Assembly: GCF_039537665.1 (NCBI RefSeq)
Contig: NZ_BAABAY010000001.1
Coordinates: forward strand, 496,001-560,000
DNA from: Gaetbulibacter_A aestuarii
GTDB taxonomy: Bacteria; Bacteroidota; Bacteroidia; Flavobacteriales; Flavobacteriaceae
Length of the DNA: 64,000 nt
Direction: 5' to 3'
Under the pieces are notes generated by a model. The model worked only from the letters and a program-made list of their open reading frames with translations. It did no database searches and was not told the origin of the DNA. Positions within the stretch are counted from its first letter, which is position 1; the number at the start of each line of letters is the position of its first letter. Below, in pieces: positions 32,458-41,700 of the stretch. Both the position numbers and the translations under genes were made by a program.

Positions 32458-33876
32458 ATGAAACATTTTTTCTCTTTACTACTGGGATGCCTTTTGAGTG
32501 CTTCCGTAGTTGCTCAAACTACCTTGTCCCAAGAAACACAATCCTACGTTTCACATCCTCGTGGCCTTTATGTGCTGCAACATGCTAGCATTGTTGACGG
32601 TACCGGTGCGGCTCCGAAGACCGATCAGGATATCATCATTCATGGTGAAATTATCGAGGCTGTTGGCCAGAATCTAGCTGTACCTGAGGGCGCTACCATT
32701 ATTGACATGACCGGAAAAAGCGTCATGCCAGGTATGGTGATGTTACATGAGCATTTATTCTATCCGAAGGCTACTCCTGGAGGCACCTTTGGCGTGAATG
32801 AAATGAGTTACAGCTTTCCTAAATTATATCTGGCGGGTGGCGTAACTTCCATGCGAACCGCCGGAAGCATCATGCCGCAAACCGATATTAATTTGAAGAA
32901 TTTTATTTTGGAAGGCAAGGTTCCCGGTCCGAAGATCGATGCCACAAGTCCGTTCCTGGATCGTGAGGGATTGGGGATTTTAGAAATTTCACCATTAAAA
33001 TCAACTCAGCAAGCCATTGAAGCAGTTAACTTTTATGCCAATATGGGTTCCACGTCGTTCAAAGTATACAATTACATTACGCGCGCCGATCTGAAAGCCA
33101 TCAATGAAACTGCCCATAAACGCGGGTTTAAGGTTACGGGGCATTTATGTTCCATTACCCATCGTGAAGCTGCTGATCTTGGAATCGATAACCTGGAACA
33201 CGGTTTTATGGCAAGCAGTGATTTTATCGAAGACAAAACCCCTGACGAATGCGAACCTTTCAAACAACACAAATCGCTGTTGGATCTTCCTGTGGATTCT
33301 CCGAAAATGAAAGCCCTGATCCGGCATCTTGTAGATAAAAAAGTAGCGGTGACCTCAACCATTAATGTTTTTGAACCATATACCGGACGGGAAGTCGTTC
33401 CCGGTGGCGGTCTGCAAGCACTTTATCAGGACGCTCGGGATAAAGTGTATCGCCGTTGGGCAAGTAAACAAAATCGGGATTCTCTGGATTATGTGCTTTT
33501 CAATAAATCTAAAGTTTGGGAAAAGGCTTTTCATGATGCGGGCGGTTTATTGGTTGCAGGAACAGATCCTACGTACGACGGCCGTATCGTGGCAGGATAT
33601 GCCAACATGCGCTTATTGGAGATCTTTGTTGAAATGGGTTTTAGTATTCCTGAAGCCGTTAAAATATGTACCTTGAATGGCGCCACCTATTTAGAGCAAG
33701 CTGATACCATAGGAACTATTGAACCCAACAAAATAGCCGATCTGCTCATTCTTGATGAAGATATTAGTAAAGACATCCGTGCCATCCGCAGTATTAAAAC
33801 CACCTTTAGAAACGGCATAGGCTATAGTTCTGAAAAGTTATTCAGAGCTGCCGATGGTAAGGTTGGAATCCGCTAA
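32458..33876 (+). CDS. Secreted metal-dependent amidohydrolase
   Basis: 472 aa with a signal peptide (KHFFSLLLGCLLSASVVAQ). It belongs to the amidohydrolase superfamily (imidazolonepropionase/prolidase-like): beta-sandwich start with VLQHASIVDGTG, metal ligands HEH in MLHEHLF, TGHLC, LEHGF and an Asp in AGTDPTYDGR, and closing SIKTTFRNG. Members of this group cleave imides, dipeptides or organophosphates; the substrate is not known. It is 69 bp after ppc and ends at a perfect palindromic terminator. Confidence 0.9.
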   Translation: MKHFFSLLLGCLLSASVVAQTTLSQETQSYVSHPRGLYVLQHASIVDGTGAAPKTDQDIIIHGEIIEAVGQNLAVPEGATIIDMTGKSVMPGMVMLHEHLFYPKATPGGTFGVNEMSYSFPKLYLAGGVTSMRTAGSIMPQTDINLKNFILEGKVPGPKIDATSPFLDREGLGILEISPLKSTQQAIEAVNFYANMGSTSFKVYNYITRADLKAINETAHKRGFKVTGHLCSITHREAADLGIDNLEHGFMASSDFIEDKTPDECEPFKQHKSLLDLPVDSPKMKALIRHLVDKKVAVTSTINVFEPYTGREVVPGGGLQALYQDARDKVYRRWASKQNRDSLDYVLFNKSKVWEKAFHDAGGLLVAGTDPTYDGRIVAGYANMRLLEIFVEMGFSIPEAVKICTLNGATYLEQADTIGTIEPNKIADLLILDEDISKDIRAIRSIKTTFRNGIGYSSEKLFRAADGKVGIR

Positions 33877-33902
33877 AAACAGAAAATAATTCCAAAAAAA
33901 AA

Positions 33903-33929
33903 GGGTGTTTCAATTGAAACACCCTTTTT
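33903..33929. terminator. Bidirectional terminator
   Basis: A perfect palindrome GGGTGTTTCAATTGAAACACCC (33903-33924) flanked by A-tract on the left and T-tract on the right, serving the plus-strand amidohydrolase and the minus-strand amt gene at 33950-35161. Confidence 0.9.
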
Positions 33930-33949
33930 ATATCCACTGAACTTTATAA

Positions 33950-35161
33950 TTAATGTTCGTTCAAACGGAAGTCGGGATAGGCATCCATACCATGTTCGTG
34001 AACATCGAGACCTTCGAGTTCTTCTTTTTCCGAAACGCGAATGCCAATTGTTTTCTTCATTACAAAAAAGATGACAAAAGAGGATGCGACACAAATGGCA
34101 CCATAACAAAGTACGCCTATAAGCTGTGTAAGGAACGAATGCTCCGAAGAGAAGACCCCAACGGCAAGTGTTCCCCAGATTCCACAAATTAAATGAACTG
34201 CAATAGCTCCTACCGGATCATCCAAATGGATCTTATCAATAAATGCCACAGCAAGTACGATCAGGATTCCCGCGAAACCACCTATAAGAATGGCTGTTTC
34301 CGGCGACATTATATCGGCTCCTGCTGTAATACCAACGAGTCCTCCTAGAATACCATTTAAGAACATCGTAAGATCGAGGTTCTTATACATAATTGTCGAT
34401 GTGATCATGGCCACTACACCACCTGCCGCAGCAGCTAAACAGGTATTTACCAAAGTTAATGAAGTAAGTTCAGGATCGGCTGATAAAACGGAGCCTCCGT
34501 TAAACCCGAACCATCCTAACCATAAAATTAAAACACCGGCCGTTGCCAAAGGAATATTATGACCGGGAATCGCCTGAGGTTTACCATCCTTGAATTTTCC
34601 GATACGTGGTCCTAAAAGCCAAACAGCAACCAGAGCTGCCCATCCTCCAACAGAATGCACTAAAGTAGAACCTGCAAAATCATAAAAGCCCATATCGTCC
34701 AGGAAACCACCGCCCCATTTCCAGGAACCTGCAACTGGGTAAATGAGTCCTACATAAAGAATGGTAAAAAGCATAAAGGGTCCTATTTTAATACGTTCGG
34801 CTACGGCTCCGGACACAATGGTGGCAGCAGTGGCAGCAAACATCCCCTGGAATAAAAAGTCGGTCCACCAGGTATATCCACCATTGGCATACATGGGCGT
34901 CATCCCATTTTCAGGTGGTGTGATCCCGGGAACGATAGATCCTAAATAACCATTGAATTCTCCGGGATACATTAAATTGAAGCCAATTAAATAATAGAGC
35001 AACAGCCCAACGGTGATAATAAAAATATTTTTGAATAAAATGTTAATCGTATTTTTCTGTCTTGTTAATCCGATCTCGAGAAATGCAAAACCGGCGTGCA
35101 TAAAAAACACGAGTGCTGTACAGATCATCATCCATACATTGTTTGTTGTAAATAATTCCAT
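33950..35161 (-). CDS. amt: Ammonium transporter (Amt), copy 1
   Basis: 403 aa, about eleven helices. The paired-histidine pore residues are kept (FAGSTLVHSVGGW and VGAIAVHLICG), with the usual N-terminus WMMICTALVFFMHAGFAFLE and the phenylalanine gate segment ATAATIVSGAVAERI. It imports ammonium into the cytoplasm. The N-terminal signal helix is not obviously cleaved. The PII gene at 35192-35530 lies upstream by 30 bp, the classical glnK-amtB pair, so PII should block this transporter when nitrogen is plentiful. The C-terminal tail (GMDAYPDFRLNEH) is identical in type to copy 2. Confidence 0.95.
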   Translation of the reverse strand: MELFTTNNVWMMICTALVFFMHAGFAFLEIGLTRQKNTINILFKNIFIITVGLLLYYLIGFNLMYPGEFNGYLGSIVPGITPPENGMTPMYANGGYTWWTDFLFQGMFAATAATIVSGAVAERIKIGPFMLFTILYVGLIYPVAGSWKWGGGFLDDMGFYDFAGSTLVHSVGGWAALVAVWLLGPRIGKFKDGKPQAIPGHNIPLATAGVLILWLGWFGFNGGSVLSADPELTSLTLVNTCLAAAAGGVVAMITSTIMYKNLDLTMFLNGILGGLVGITAGADIMSPETAILIGGFAGILIVLAVAFIDKIHLDDPVGAIAVHLICGIWGTLAVGVFSSEHSFLTQLIGVLCYGAICVASSFVIFFVMKKTIGIRVSEKEELEGLDVHEHGMDAYPDFRLNEH

Positions 35162-35191
35162 AATGTTAGTTAGTTGTTAATTTTAGAGAAG

Positions 35192-35530
35192 CTATTTTAG
35201 GGTGACGCCTCCTTTTTCACCCGTTCGAATGCGATATGATTCCTTAATATCAGAAACAAAGATCTTACCATCGCCAACATCGCCTGTAGCAGCCGATTTG
35301 AGGATGGCATCAATTGTGGTTTTTTCAAAGTCGTCATTAACAACAATGGATAAAAAGCGGCGCTGAATATCGCTGGTGCTGTAAGAGATACCCCGATAAA
35401 CATGACCTTCTTTTTCATTTCCAACTCCGGTAACATCCCAGTAGGAAAAAAAGTTTACACCAACGGTATGCAAGGCCTCTTTTACCTCGCGATACTTGGA
35501 TTTTCTGATAATCGCTTCAATTTTTTTCAT
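35192..35530 (-). CDS. glnK: P-II nitrogen regulatory protein, copy 1
   Basis: 112 aa from the ATG at 35530 (KKIEAIIRKSKYREVKEAL), set by comparison with the sister gene; an upstream ATG at 35536 adds two residues. The T-loop reads VTGVGNEKEGHVYRGISYSTSDIQRR and keeps a tyrosine in the YRGxxY motif that is the usual modification site. The B-loop GATGDVGDGKIFV and C-loop (YRIRTGEKG) bind ATP/ADP and 2-oxoglutarate. It is placed right upstream of amt copy 1 and would control it by direct binding. Confidence 0.95.
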   Translation of the reverse strand: MKKIEAIIRKSKYREVKEALHTVGVNFFSYWDVTGVGNEKEGHVYRGISYSTSDIQRRFLSIVVNDDFEKTTIDAILKSAATGDVGDGKIFVSDIKESYRIRTGEKGGVTLK

Positions 35531-35605
35531 GATCATTATATTTTGTTAGAAACTAAAAATAAGAAAAAAATATTTTGAAAATCCTGTGAGGCTTTTAATA
35601 ATAGA

Positions 35606-35636
35606 ACAAAAAAAGAAGCCCGCACAGGGCGGGCTT
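35606..35636 (-). terminator. Terminator of amt copy 2
   Basis: Read on the minus strand, AAGCCCGC-loop-GCGGGCTT (arms 35616-35623 and 35629-35636) is followed by a run of T (35607-35614 on the plus strand are A). It separates the two amt/PII pairs. Confidence 0.85.
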
Positions 35637-35675
35637 TCTTCAATATAATTAAGATAAAACTAAAGATTAAATAGC

Positions 35676-36920
35676 TTAGTGTTCATTCAATCTGAAATCA
35701 GGATAAGCTTCCATACCATGTTCATGGATGTCAAGTCCTTCAACTTCTTCCTTCTCAGAAACGCGAAGTCCGATAGTTTTCTTAAGAATGAATAAAACAA
35801 TAAATGAGGTGATTAATGACCATGCTCCGATACCGAATACACCGGCAGCCTGAACACCTAATTGTCCAAATCCTCCGCCATAAACTAAGCCACCATCAAG
35901 AGCGAAAACACCAACTAAAAGCGTTCCCAGAGCACCGCAAACACCGTGAACAGAAACCGCTCCTACCGGGTCATCAACTTTAAGTTTTTTATCAACAAAC
36001 TCAATAGAGTAAACTACAACGATACCACAGATCAATCCGATAATTACAGCACCGTAATTGTCAACAGCGGCACAACCGGCAGTAATACCAACCAATCCGG
36101 CTAGAGCACCGTTTAAGGTCATAGAGGCATCAGGCTTTCCGTATTTTGCCCAGGTTAAAAATAATGAAGCCATAGCACCTGCTGCTGCAGCTAAATTGGT
36201 TGTGATGATGATGTTAGAAACATGATTAGCACTTTCACCATTAATAGCCAACTCTGAACCACCGTTAAATCCGAACCATCCTAACCACAGGATGAATACC
36301 CCCAGGGCTCCAAATAAGATACTGTGACCCGGAATTGCATTTGATTTTCCATCGGCTGAATATTTTCCAATTCGCGGACCTACCAATGCCGCAGCAATTA
36401 ATGCAGCCCATCCTCCTACAGAGTGTACTACTGTTGATCCTGCAAAATCAATAAATCCCAGGTCGGTTAACCAACCATCACCTTGCCATACCCAGTGGCC
36501 TGAAACAGGATATATAAGTACGGTCATGATAAAAGAGAAAATTAAATAGGTTGAGAATTTAGTTCTCTCAGCAATAGCTCCGGATACGATCGTAGCTGCC
36601 GTGGCGCAGAATACGGTTTGAAAAAACAGGTTATGCATTTCTCCGGGAGCATTGTAAAACAAGGTTGGGATTCCTATAAAAGATCCTAAATCATCTCCAT
36701 ACATTAACGTATATCCGATTAACCAGAACCCAAGTGACCCTATACAGAGGTCCATTAAGTTCTTCATTACAATGTTAATTGTGTTCTTAGATCTGGTGAA
36801 TCCAGTTTCTACGAGTGTGAATCCTGCTTGCATAAAGAATACTAATATACCAGCTACTAAGATCCATAGGATGTCTAAAACACCATTGATGTTTTCTATT
36901 CCTTTTACTACTTCTTCCAT
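35676..36920 (-). CDS. amt: Ammonium transporter (Amt), copy 2
   Basis: 414 aa. It has the complete set of Amt features: FFMQAGFTLVETGFTRSKNTINI, ATAATIVSGAIAERT, paired histidines in FAGSTVVHSVGGWAALI and VGAVSVHGVCGAL, and the shared C-terminal tail (GMEAYPDFRLNEH). It differs from copy 1 in its N-terminus, so the two diverged long ago or were acquired separately. It is preceded by its own PII gene (36950-37288) at 29 bp. Uptake of ammonium or methylammonium is the expected role. Confidence 0.95.
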   Translation of the reverse strand: MEEVVKGIENINGVLDILWILVAGILVFFMQAGFTLVETGFTRSKNTINIVMKNLMDLCIGSLGFWLIGYTLMYGDDLGSFIGIPTLFYNAPGEMHNLFFQTVFCATAATIVSGAIAERTKFSTYLIFSFIMTVLIYPVSGHWVWQGDGWLTDLGFIDFAGSTVVHSVGGWAALIAAALVGPRIGKYSADGKSNAIPGHSILFGALGVFILWLGWFGFNGGSELAINGESANHVSNIIITTNLAAAAGAMASLFLTWAKYGKPDASMTLNGALAGLVGITAGCAAVDNYGAVIIGLICGIVVVYSIEFVDKKLKVDDPVGAVSVHGVCGALGTLLVGVFALDGGLVYGGGFGQLGVQAAGVFGIGAWSLITSFIVLFILKKTIGLRVSEKEEVEGLDIHEHGMEAYPDFRLNEH

Positions 36921-36949
36921 AATTTCTTAAATTATTTTTAGTTGTTTTA

Positions 36950-37288
36950 TTATTTTAGAGTGTCACCACCTTTTTCTCCAGTTCTGATTCGGTACGATTC
37001 CAGTATATCCGATACGAAAATCTTTCCATCTCCTACGTCACCGGTGGCACCAGACTCAAGAATAGCCTTGATAGTTTTTTCGGCGAAGTCATCGTTAACT
37101 ACGATGGATAAATATCGGCGCTGAATATCACTGGTGCTGTAAGAGATTCCGCGATAAACATGACCTTCCTTTTCATTTCCTAATCCGGTAACATCCCAGT
37201 AAGAGAAAAAGTTTACTCCTACACCATGAAGAGCTTCTTTTACCTCACGGTATTTTGATTTTCTGACTATTGCTTCAATTTTCTTCAT
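36950..37288 (-). CDS. glnK: P-II nitrogen regulatory protein, copy 2
   Basis: 112 aa, about 90% identical by eye to copy 1 (differences such as GVG, GLG, AEKTIKAILESG and DILESYR). The T-loop tyrosine in YRGISY and the B-loop GATGDVGDGKIFV are intact. It starts 35 bp after the porin gene, so the porin, this PII and amt copy 2 are likely one transcript. The two nearly identical PII proteins may form heterotrimers; that is an inference. Confidence 0.95.
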   Translation of the reverse strand: MKKIEAIVRKSKYREVKEALHGVGVNFFSYWDVTGLGNEKEGHVYRGISYSTSDIQRRYLSIVVNDDFAEKTIKAILESGATGDVGDGKIFVSDILESYRIRTGEKGGDTLK

Positions 37289-37323
37289 AATAATGATATG
37301 TGTTTTATTTAATTAAGATTTTT

Positions 37324-38334
37324 TTAGAACGAGTAGATCGCTGCTAAAGTAAATGCAGCTAAGCTATCAGATGGAACACCATCATTGTTAATAAACGTTC
37401 CGTATAAACCACCAGTAGCATCTGTTAAAGAATCTAATCTTATTTCGGGCTTAATGATTAAATTTTCTACTGTATAACTTCCTGTTAAGGTTAAACCTAG
37501 CGCACTTGGCTCTACTGGTCCTCCGTGTAAAACAAAGTACTCCCCTCTTAAACCAATACTGAAATCATCAGAAGTAGCTATCTGCGGGTATAATGCAGCG
37601 CCATAAAATCCTGAACCATCATTATCATTATATGCAGCATTGATTCCTAGATAGAAAGAGTCAGTTAAGTCAAATCCTCCTGTATAATCAATTTCAAAAC
37701 CTAGACCACCATGTTTACCACTGTCATAATATAGATTAAGGAATTGACCTGAGTATCCTAATTGAGCTCCAAGAGCATATTCTCCTGTGAAAGAAACGTC
37801 GTTAGTATCCCAAGGATTGGTTACCGCTAACATTAAGCTAAAATCATCTCCTAGTGTAAAGTCAGCCTTTAAACCCATGTGAGAAAAAGGACCACTGGAA
37901 AAAAGGTATGAACAGCTGTAGTTAAAATTACCGGCTGGTGCGATTACCTCATAGCCTAAGAAAGTATTCCATCTACCAAATGTTAAGGTAGTACCTTCAG
38001 ATACATTCCAATAAACATAAGCTTGATTTACAATACCGTCAACAATGTCAGTATTAAAAGTAGCACCTGCACCTCTTGGTCCAGTTACTAAATCAAGTAC
38101 AGCACCTACTTTTTCACCTTCATAGGATACAATAAGATTAGCCATACCAAGAGCGAAACCAGACTTTCCGGCAAAAGCAGTACCAAAAGTAGCACCTTCA
38201 TTGTCAGGAGCAGTTAAATAGGTTTGATAATAGGCATCGACACTACCACTTACTGACAAAGCAGATTTTTCTTCTTCCTGGGCAAATAGGGTAGTTGCAA
38301 CTAAAAGCATTGAGAGTGTTAAAATTTTCTTCAT
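37324..38334 (-). CDS. Outer-membrane beta-barrel porin of the amt cluster
   Basis: 336 aa from the ATG at 38334, with signal peptide (KKILTLSMLLVATTLFAQ); a TTG three codons upstream is rejected. The mature part consists of alternating strands with aromatic belts (NLIVSYEGEKVGAVLDLV, TTLTFGRWNTFLGYEVI) and ends in YSF, the classic C-terminal phenylalanine of outer-membrane barrels. Its position as first gene ahead of PII and amt suggests it passes ammonium or small nitrogen compounds across the outer membrane. That role is inferred from context only. Confidence 0.85.
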   Translation of the reverse strand: MKKILTLSMLLVATTLFAQEEEKSALSVSGSVDAYYQTYLTAPDNEGATFGTAFAGKSGFALGMANLIVSYEGEKVGAVLDLVTGPRGAGATFNTDIVDGIVNQAYVYWNVSEGTTLTFGRWNTFLGYEVIAPAGNFNYSCSYLFSSGPFSHMGLKADFTLGDDFSLMLAVTNPWDTNDVSFTGEYALGAQLGYSGQFLNLYYDSGKHGGLGFEIDYTGGFDLTDSFYLGINAAYNDNDGSGFYGAALYPQIATSDDFSIGLRGEYFVLHGGPVEPSALGLTLTGSYTVENLIIKPEIRLDSLTDATGGLYGTFINNDGVPSDSLAAFTLAAIYSF

Positions 38335-38795
38335 AATGTTCAATTTTAGTTATTAATTTTTTGTTAGTTATCAATTCGAACGGGGTAAATCTATATTAAA
38401 AACTTTTAACCCCCATAAATTTTGGGGGTTAATGACTTACTTTTATTGATATTTCATTTTTACCCCTATTTTTTTAGAGGTATTAACAAATTATTTAGAT
38501 TTTTTGTTATTTCTACAAACTTAAAAATTGAATTATTGTCAGTTTTCTGGATTTTTTACTGCTATTATTTCTAAGATTTAAATGATTTCCTGCTTTAAAT
38601 TCACATTTCTTTATTTCCTATTGAAAATTCCTTATTGAATATTTAATAATAAATGGCCTATATATTATTAGAAAAACATTTTAAACTTCACTTAACTTAA
38701 AAAATCGAAATAATGAAATTGCCTCCATTGTAATTCATAAACAAGGTTCTATCTTTATCCTTCAACTCAAATTTTAACTCATTAATTTGTTGATT
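38335..38795. promoter_or_regulatory. Divergent control region between porin/amt and gltBD
   Basis: 460 bp with no gene. It holds a near-perfect palindrome TTAACCCCCA-TAAATTT-TGGGGGTTAA (38406-38432) and a similar weaker one TACCCCT-N8-AGAGGTA (38461-38482), neither followed by a T-tract in a terminator-like way. Both lie closer to the porin gene. A gltB promoter lies at 38728-38757. The AT-rich stretch 38490-38700 shows nothing further. Confidence 0.65.
38728..38757 (+). promoter_or_regulatory. Promoter of gltBD
   Basis: TTG (38728-38730), 19 bp, then TATCTTTA (38750-38757): the Bacteroidota-type promoter (TTTG-N19-TANNTTTG) with one mismatch in the -7 box. The start codon of gltB is 38 bp downstream. 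Confidence 0.5.
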
Positions 38796-41700
38796 ATGCT
38801 GAAGAAACAAGGACTTTATTTGCCTGAATTTGAACATGAAAATTGTGGGGCTGGGTTTATTTGTAATCTCAAGGGTGAGAAAACAAATCAAATCATCCAT
38901 GACGCCTTGGAAATACTGGTGAAATTAGAGCACCGGGGTGGCGTTAGTGCCGATGGAAAAACAGGTGATGGCGCCGGTCTTTTAATTGATATTCCACACG
39001 ACTATTTTGTACGCGTTTGCGATTTTAGTTTACCCGCACCCAGAGCCTATGCTGTTGGTATGGTTTTCTTACCCAAAATACCTAATCAACACGAGTTTTG
39101 TAAAACCATCTTTGAAAAAGAAGTTACCCTTCAAGGGTTGAAGGTTTTAGGTTGGAGAAAAGTACCTGTAGACTCTTCGCATCTCGGAGAAATCGCATTG
39201 GCAAGTGAACCTACTATTGAACAGATCTTCATAGGAAAAACAGAAGATATTGACGATGCCACATTTAAAGCCAAACTGTATGCTGCTCGTAAAATAACAG
39301 AACACACCATTAGAAATTCTAAAATTTCTGAAAGCAGCTATTTTTATATCCCCAGTTTATCAACAACCACCTTAATATATAAAGGCATTATCATGCCTGA
39401 AGATATTGGTCCTTATTATACCGATCTTCAACAGATCGATCTGGTAACGCGTTTAGCTTTAGTGCATCAACGCTTCTCAACCAACACCATGCCTACTTGG
39501 GAGCTCGCTCAACCATTTCGCTACATGTGTCAAAATGGTGAGATCAACACGCTTCGGGGTAATGTAAGTCGTATGCGTGTGCGCGAGGAGATCATGAAAA
39601 GTGATGTTTTTGGTCCGCAGATCGAAAAATTATTTCCTATCATTTTACCCGGAAAATCAGATTCTGCATCCATGGATATGGTTGTTGAATTATTATTACA
39701 TACCGGACGATCCTTACCGGAAATCATGATGATGATGATTCCCGAAGCCTGGGAAAAGCACAATACCATGTCCGAAGATCGTAAAGCGTTTTACGAGTAT
39801 AATGCCTGTATTATGGAGCCCTGGGACGGGCCTGCGTCTATACCTTTCACTGATGGTGATTATATCGGCGCTTTATTAGATAGAAACGGCTTGAGACCAT
39901 CCCGATATACGGTAACAAAAAGTGGTAAAATTATCATGTCTTCTGAAATTGGTGTGGTTGATTTACCACCGGAAGACATCGAAAAACATGGTCGATTGGA
40001 ACCGGGGAAAATGTTCCTGGTTGATATGAATGAAGGCCGAATTATTGAAGACGAGGAGATCAAGGATAAAATTGTATCCGAACGTCCTTACAAGAAATGG
40101 CTGGATAAATCGCGCTTGCATTTAAAAGAAGTGCCGTATACAAATACTACCTGCCCGATTGAAACCATAGATATTAAAACACGTCAGCGTTTATTCAATT
40201 ATACTTTTGAAGATATTCAGGAAGTCATTACCCCGATGGCGGTTAATGGTAAAGAAGCTTTGGGCTCCATGGGAACCGATACGCCGTTAGCGGTGCTTTC
40301 GGATAAACCACAAATTATTTCCAATTATTTTAAACAATTGTTCGCTCAGGTTACCAATCCGCCATTGGATGGTATCCGTGAAGAAATTGTAACCGACATT
40401 AGTTTGAATCTAGGTAAAGACCGCAATATTTTTAGTATTACCGATAGACAATGTCGCAAACTACGCATTCAAAATCCGGTGATATCAAATGCCGATCTGG
40501 AAAAGATCAGAACCATTGAGATAGATAGTTTTAAAGCAGAGACCATTGAAATTCTGTATAAGAAAGCCAATGGTTTAAATGGATTGGAGGATGCCCTGGA
40601 AGATATTATCAAACAGGTTGAAAATGCCCTGGCTCGTAAAACAAATATTATCATTTTGTCCGACCGCGGTGTGAACAAAGAGTTCGCTCCAATACCTGCG
40701 CTATTAGCCTGTTCGTATGTTAATCATCAAATGAACCGTTTACGCAAGCGTTCCTATTTCGATATCATCATCGAATCTGCAGAACCTCGTGAACCGCATC
40801 ATTTTGCTACCTTATTTGGTTATGGTGCCAGTGCCATCAACCCTTATATGGTAAACGAGATCATCAGAATGCAGGTTAAAGAAGGTTTCATAACCGGTAT
40901 GGATGAACAAAAAGCCGTGGATAATTTCAACAAAGCTATCGGAAAGGGATTGTTGAAGATCATGAATAAGATCGGGATTTCTACCCTCCACTCCTATCGT
41001 GGTTCCCAGATCTTCGAGATCGTTGGCTTTAATTCTCAATTTGTTGAAAAATACTTCCCTTATACAGCTTCAAGAATTGAAGGTATTGGCTTGTATGAAA
41101 TTGAAAAAGAAATTACGGAACGCTACAAATACGCCTACCCGGATAATGCCATCGACAAACGTTTAGGCTTGAATATTGGTGGCGATTATCGTTGGAGACG
41201 AAATGGTGAACGCCACATGTTTAACCCTACTACAGTTGCGAAATTACAGCAAGCTGTAAGGTTGAGCGATCAAAAAAGTTATGATGTATATGCCAAGGCC
41301 ATAAATGAACAATCTGAAAACCTAATGACCATTCGTGGTTTATTTGAGTTTGATAATTTAGACCCGATTCCTATTGAGCAGGTAGAACCCTGGACCGAAA
41401 TTGTAAAGCGTTTCAAAACAGGCGCGATGTCTTACGGATCTATTTCCCGGGAGGCACATGAAAATCTGGCCATCGCGATGAATCGTATTGGCGGAAAATC
41501 CAATTCCGGCGAAGGTGGTGAAGATCGTAAACGCTTCCATCCGGATATGAATGGCGATAGCCGTAACTCAGCCATTAAGCAGGTAGCCTCAGGCCGATTT
41601 GGTGTAACGTCACATTATTTAACGAATGCCAGAGAAATTCAAATTAAAATGGCACAAGGTGCGAAACCTGGTGAAGGCGGGCAACTTCCCGGTGAAAAAG

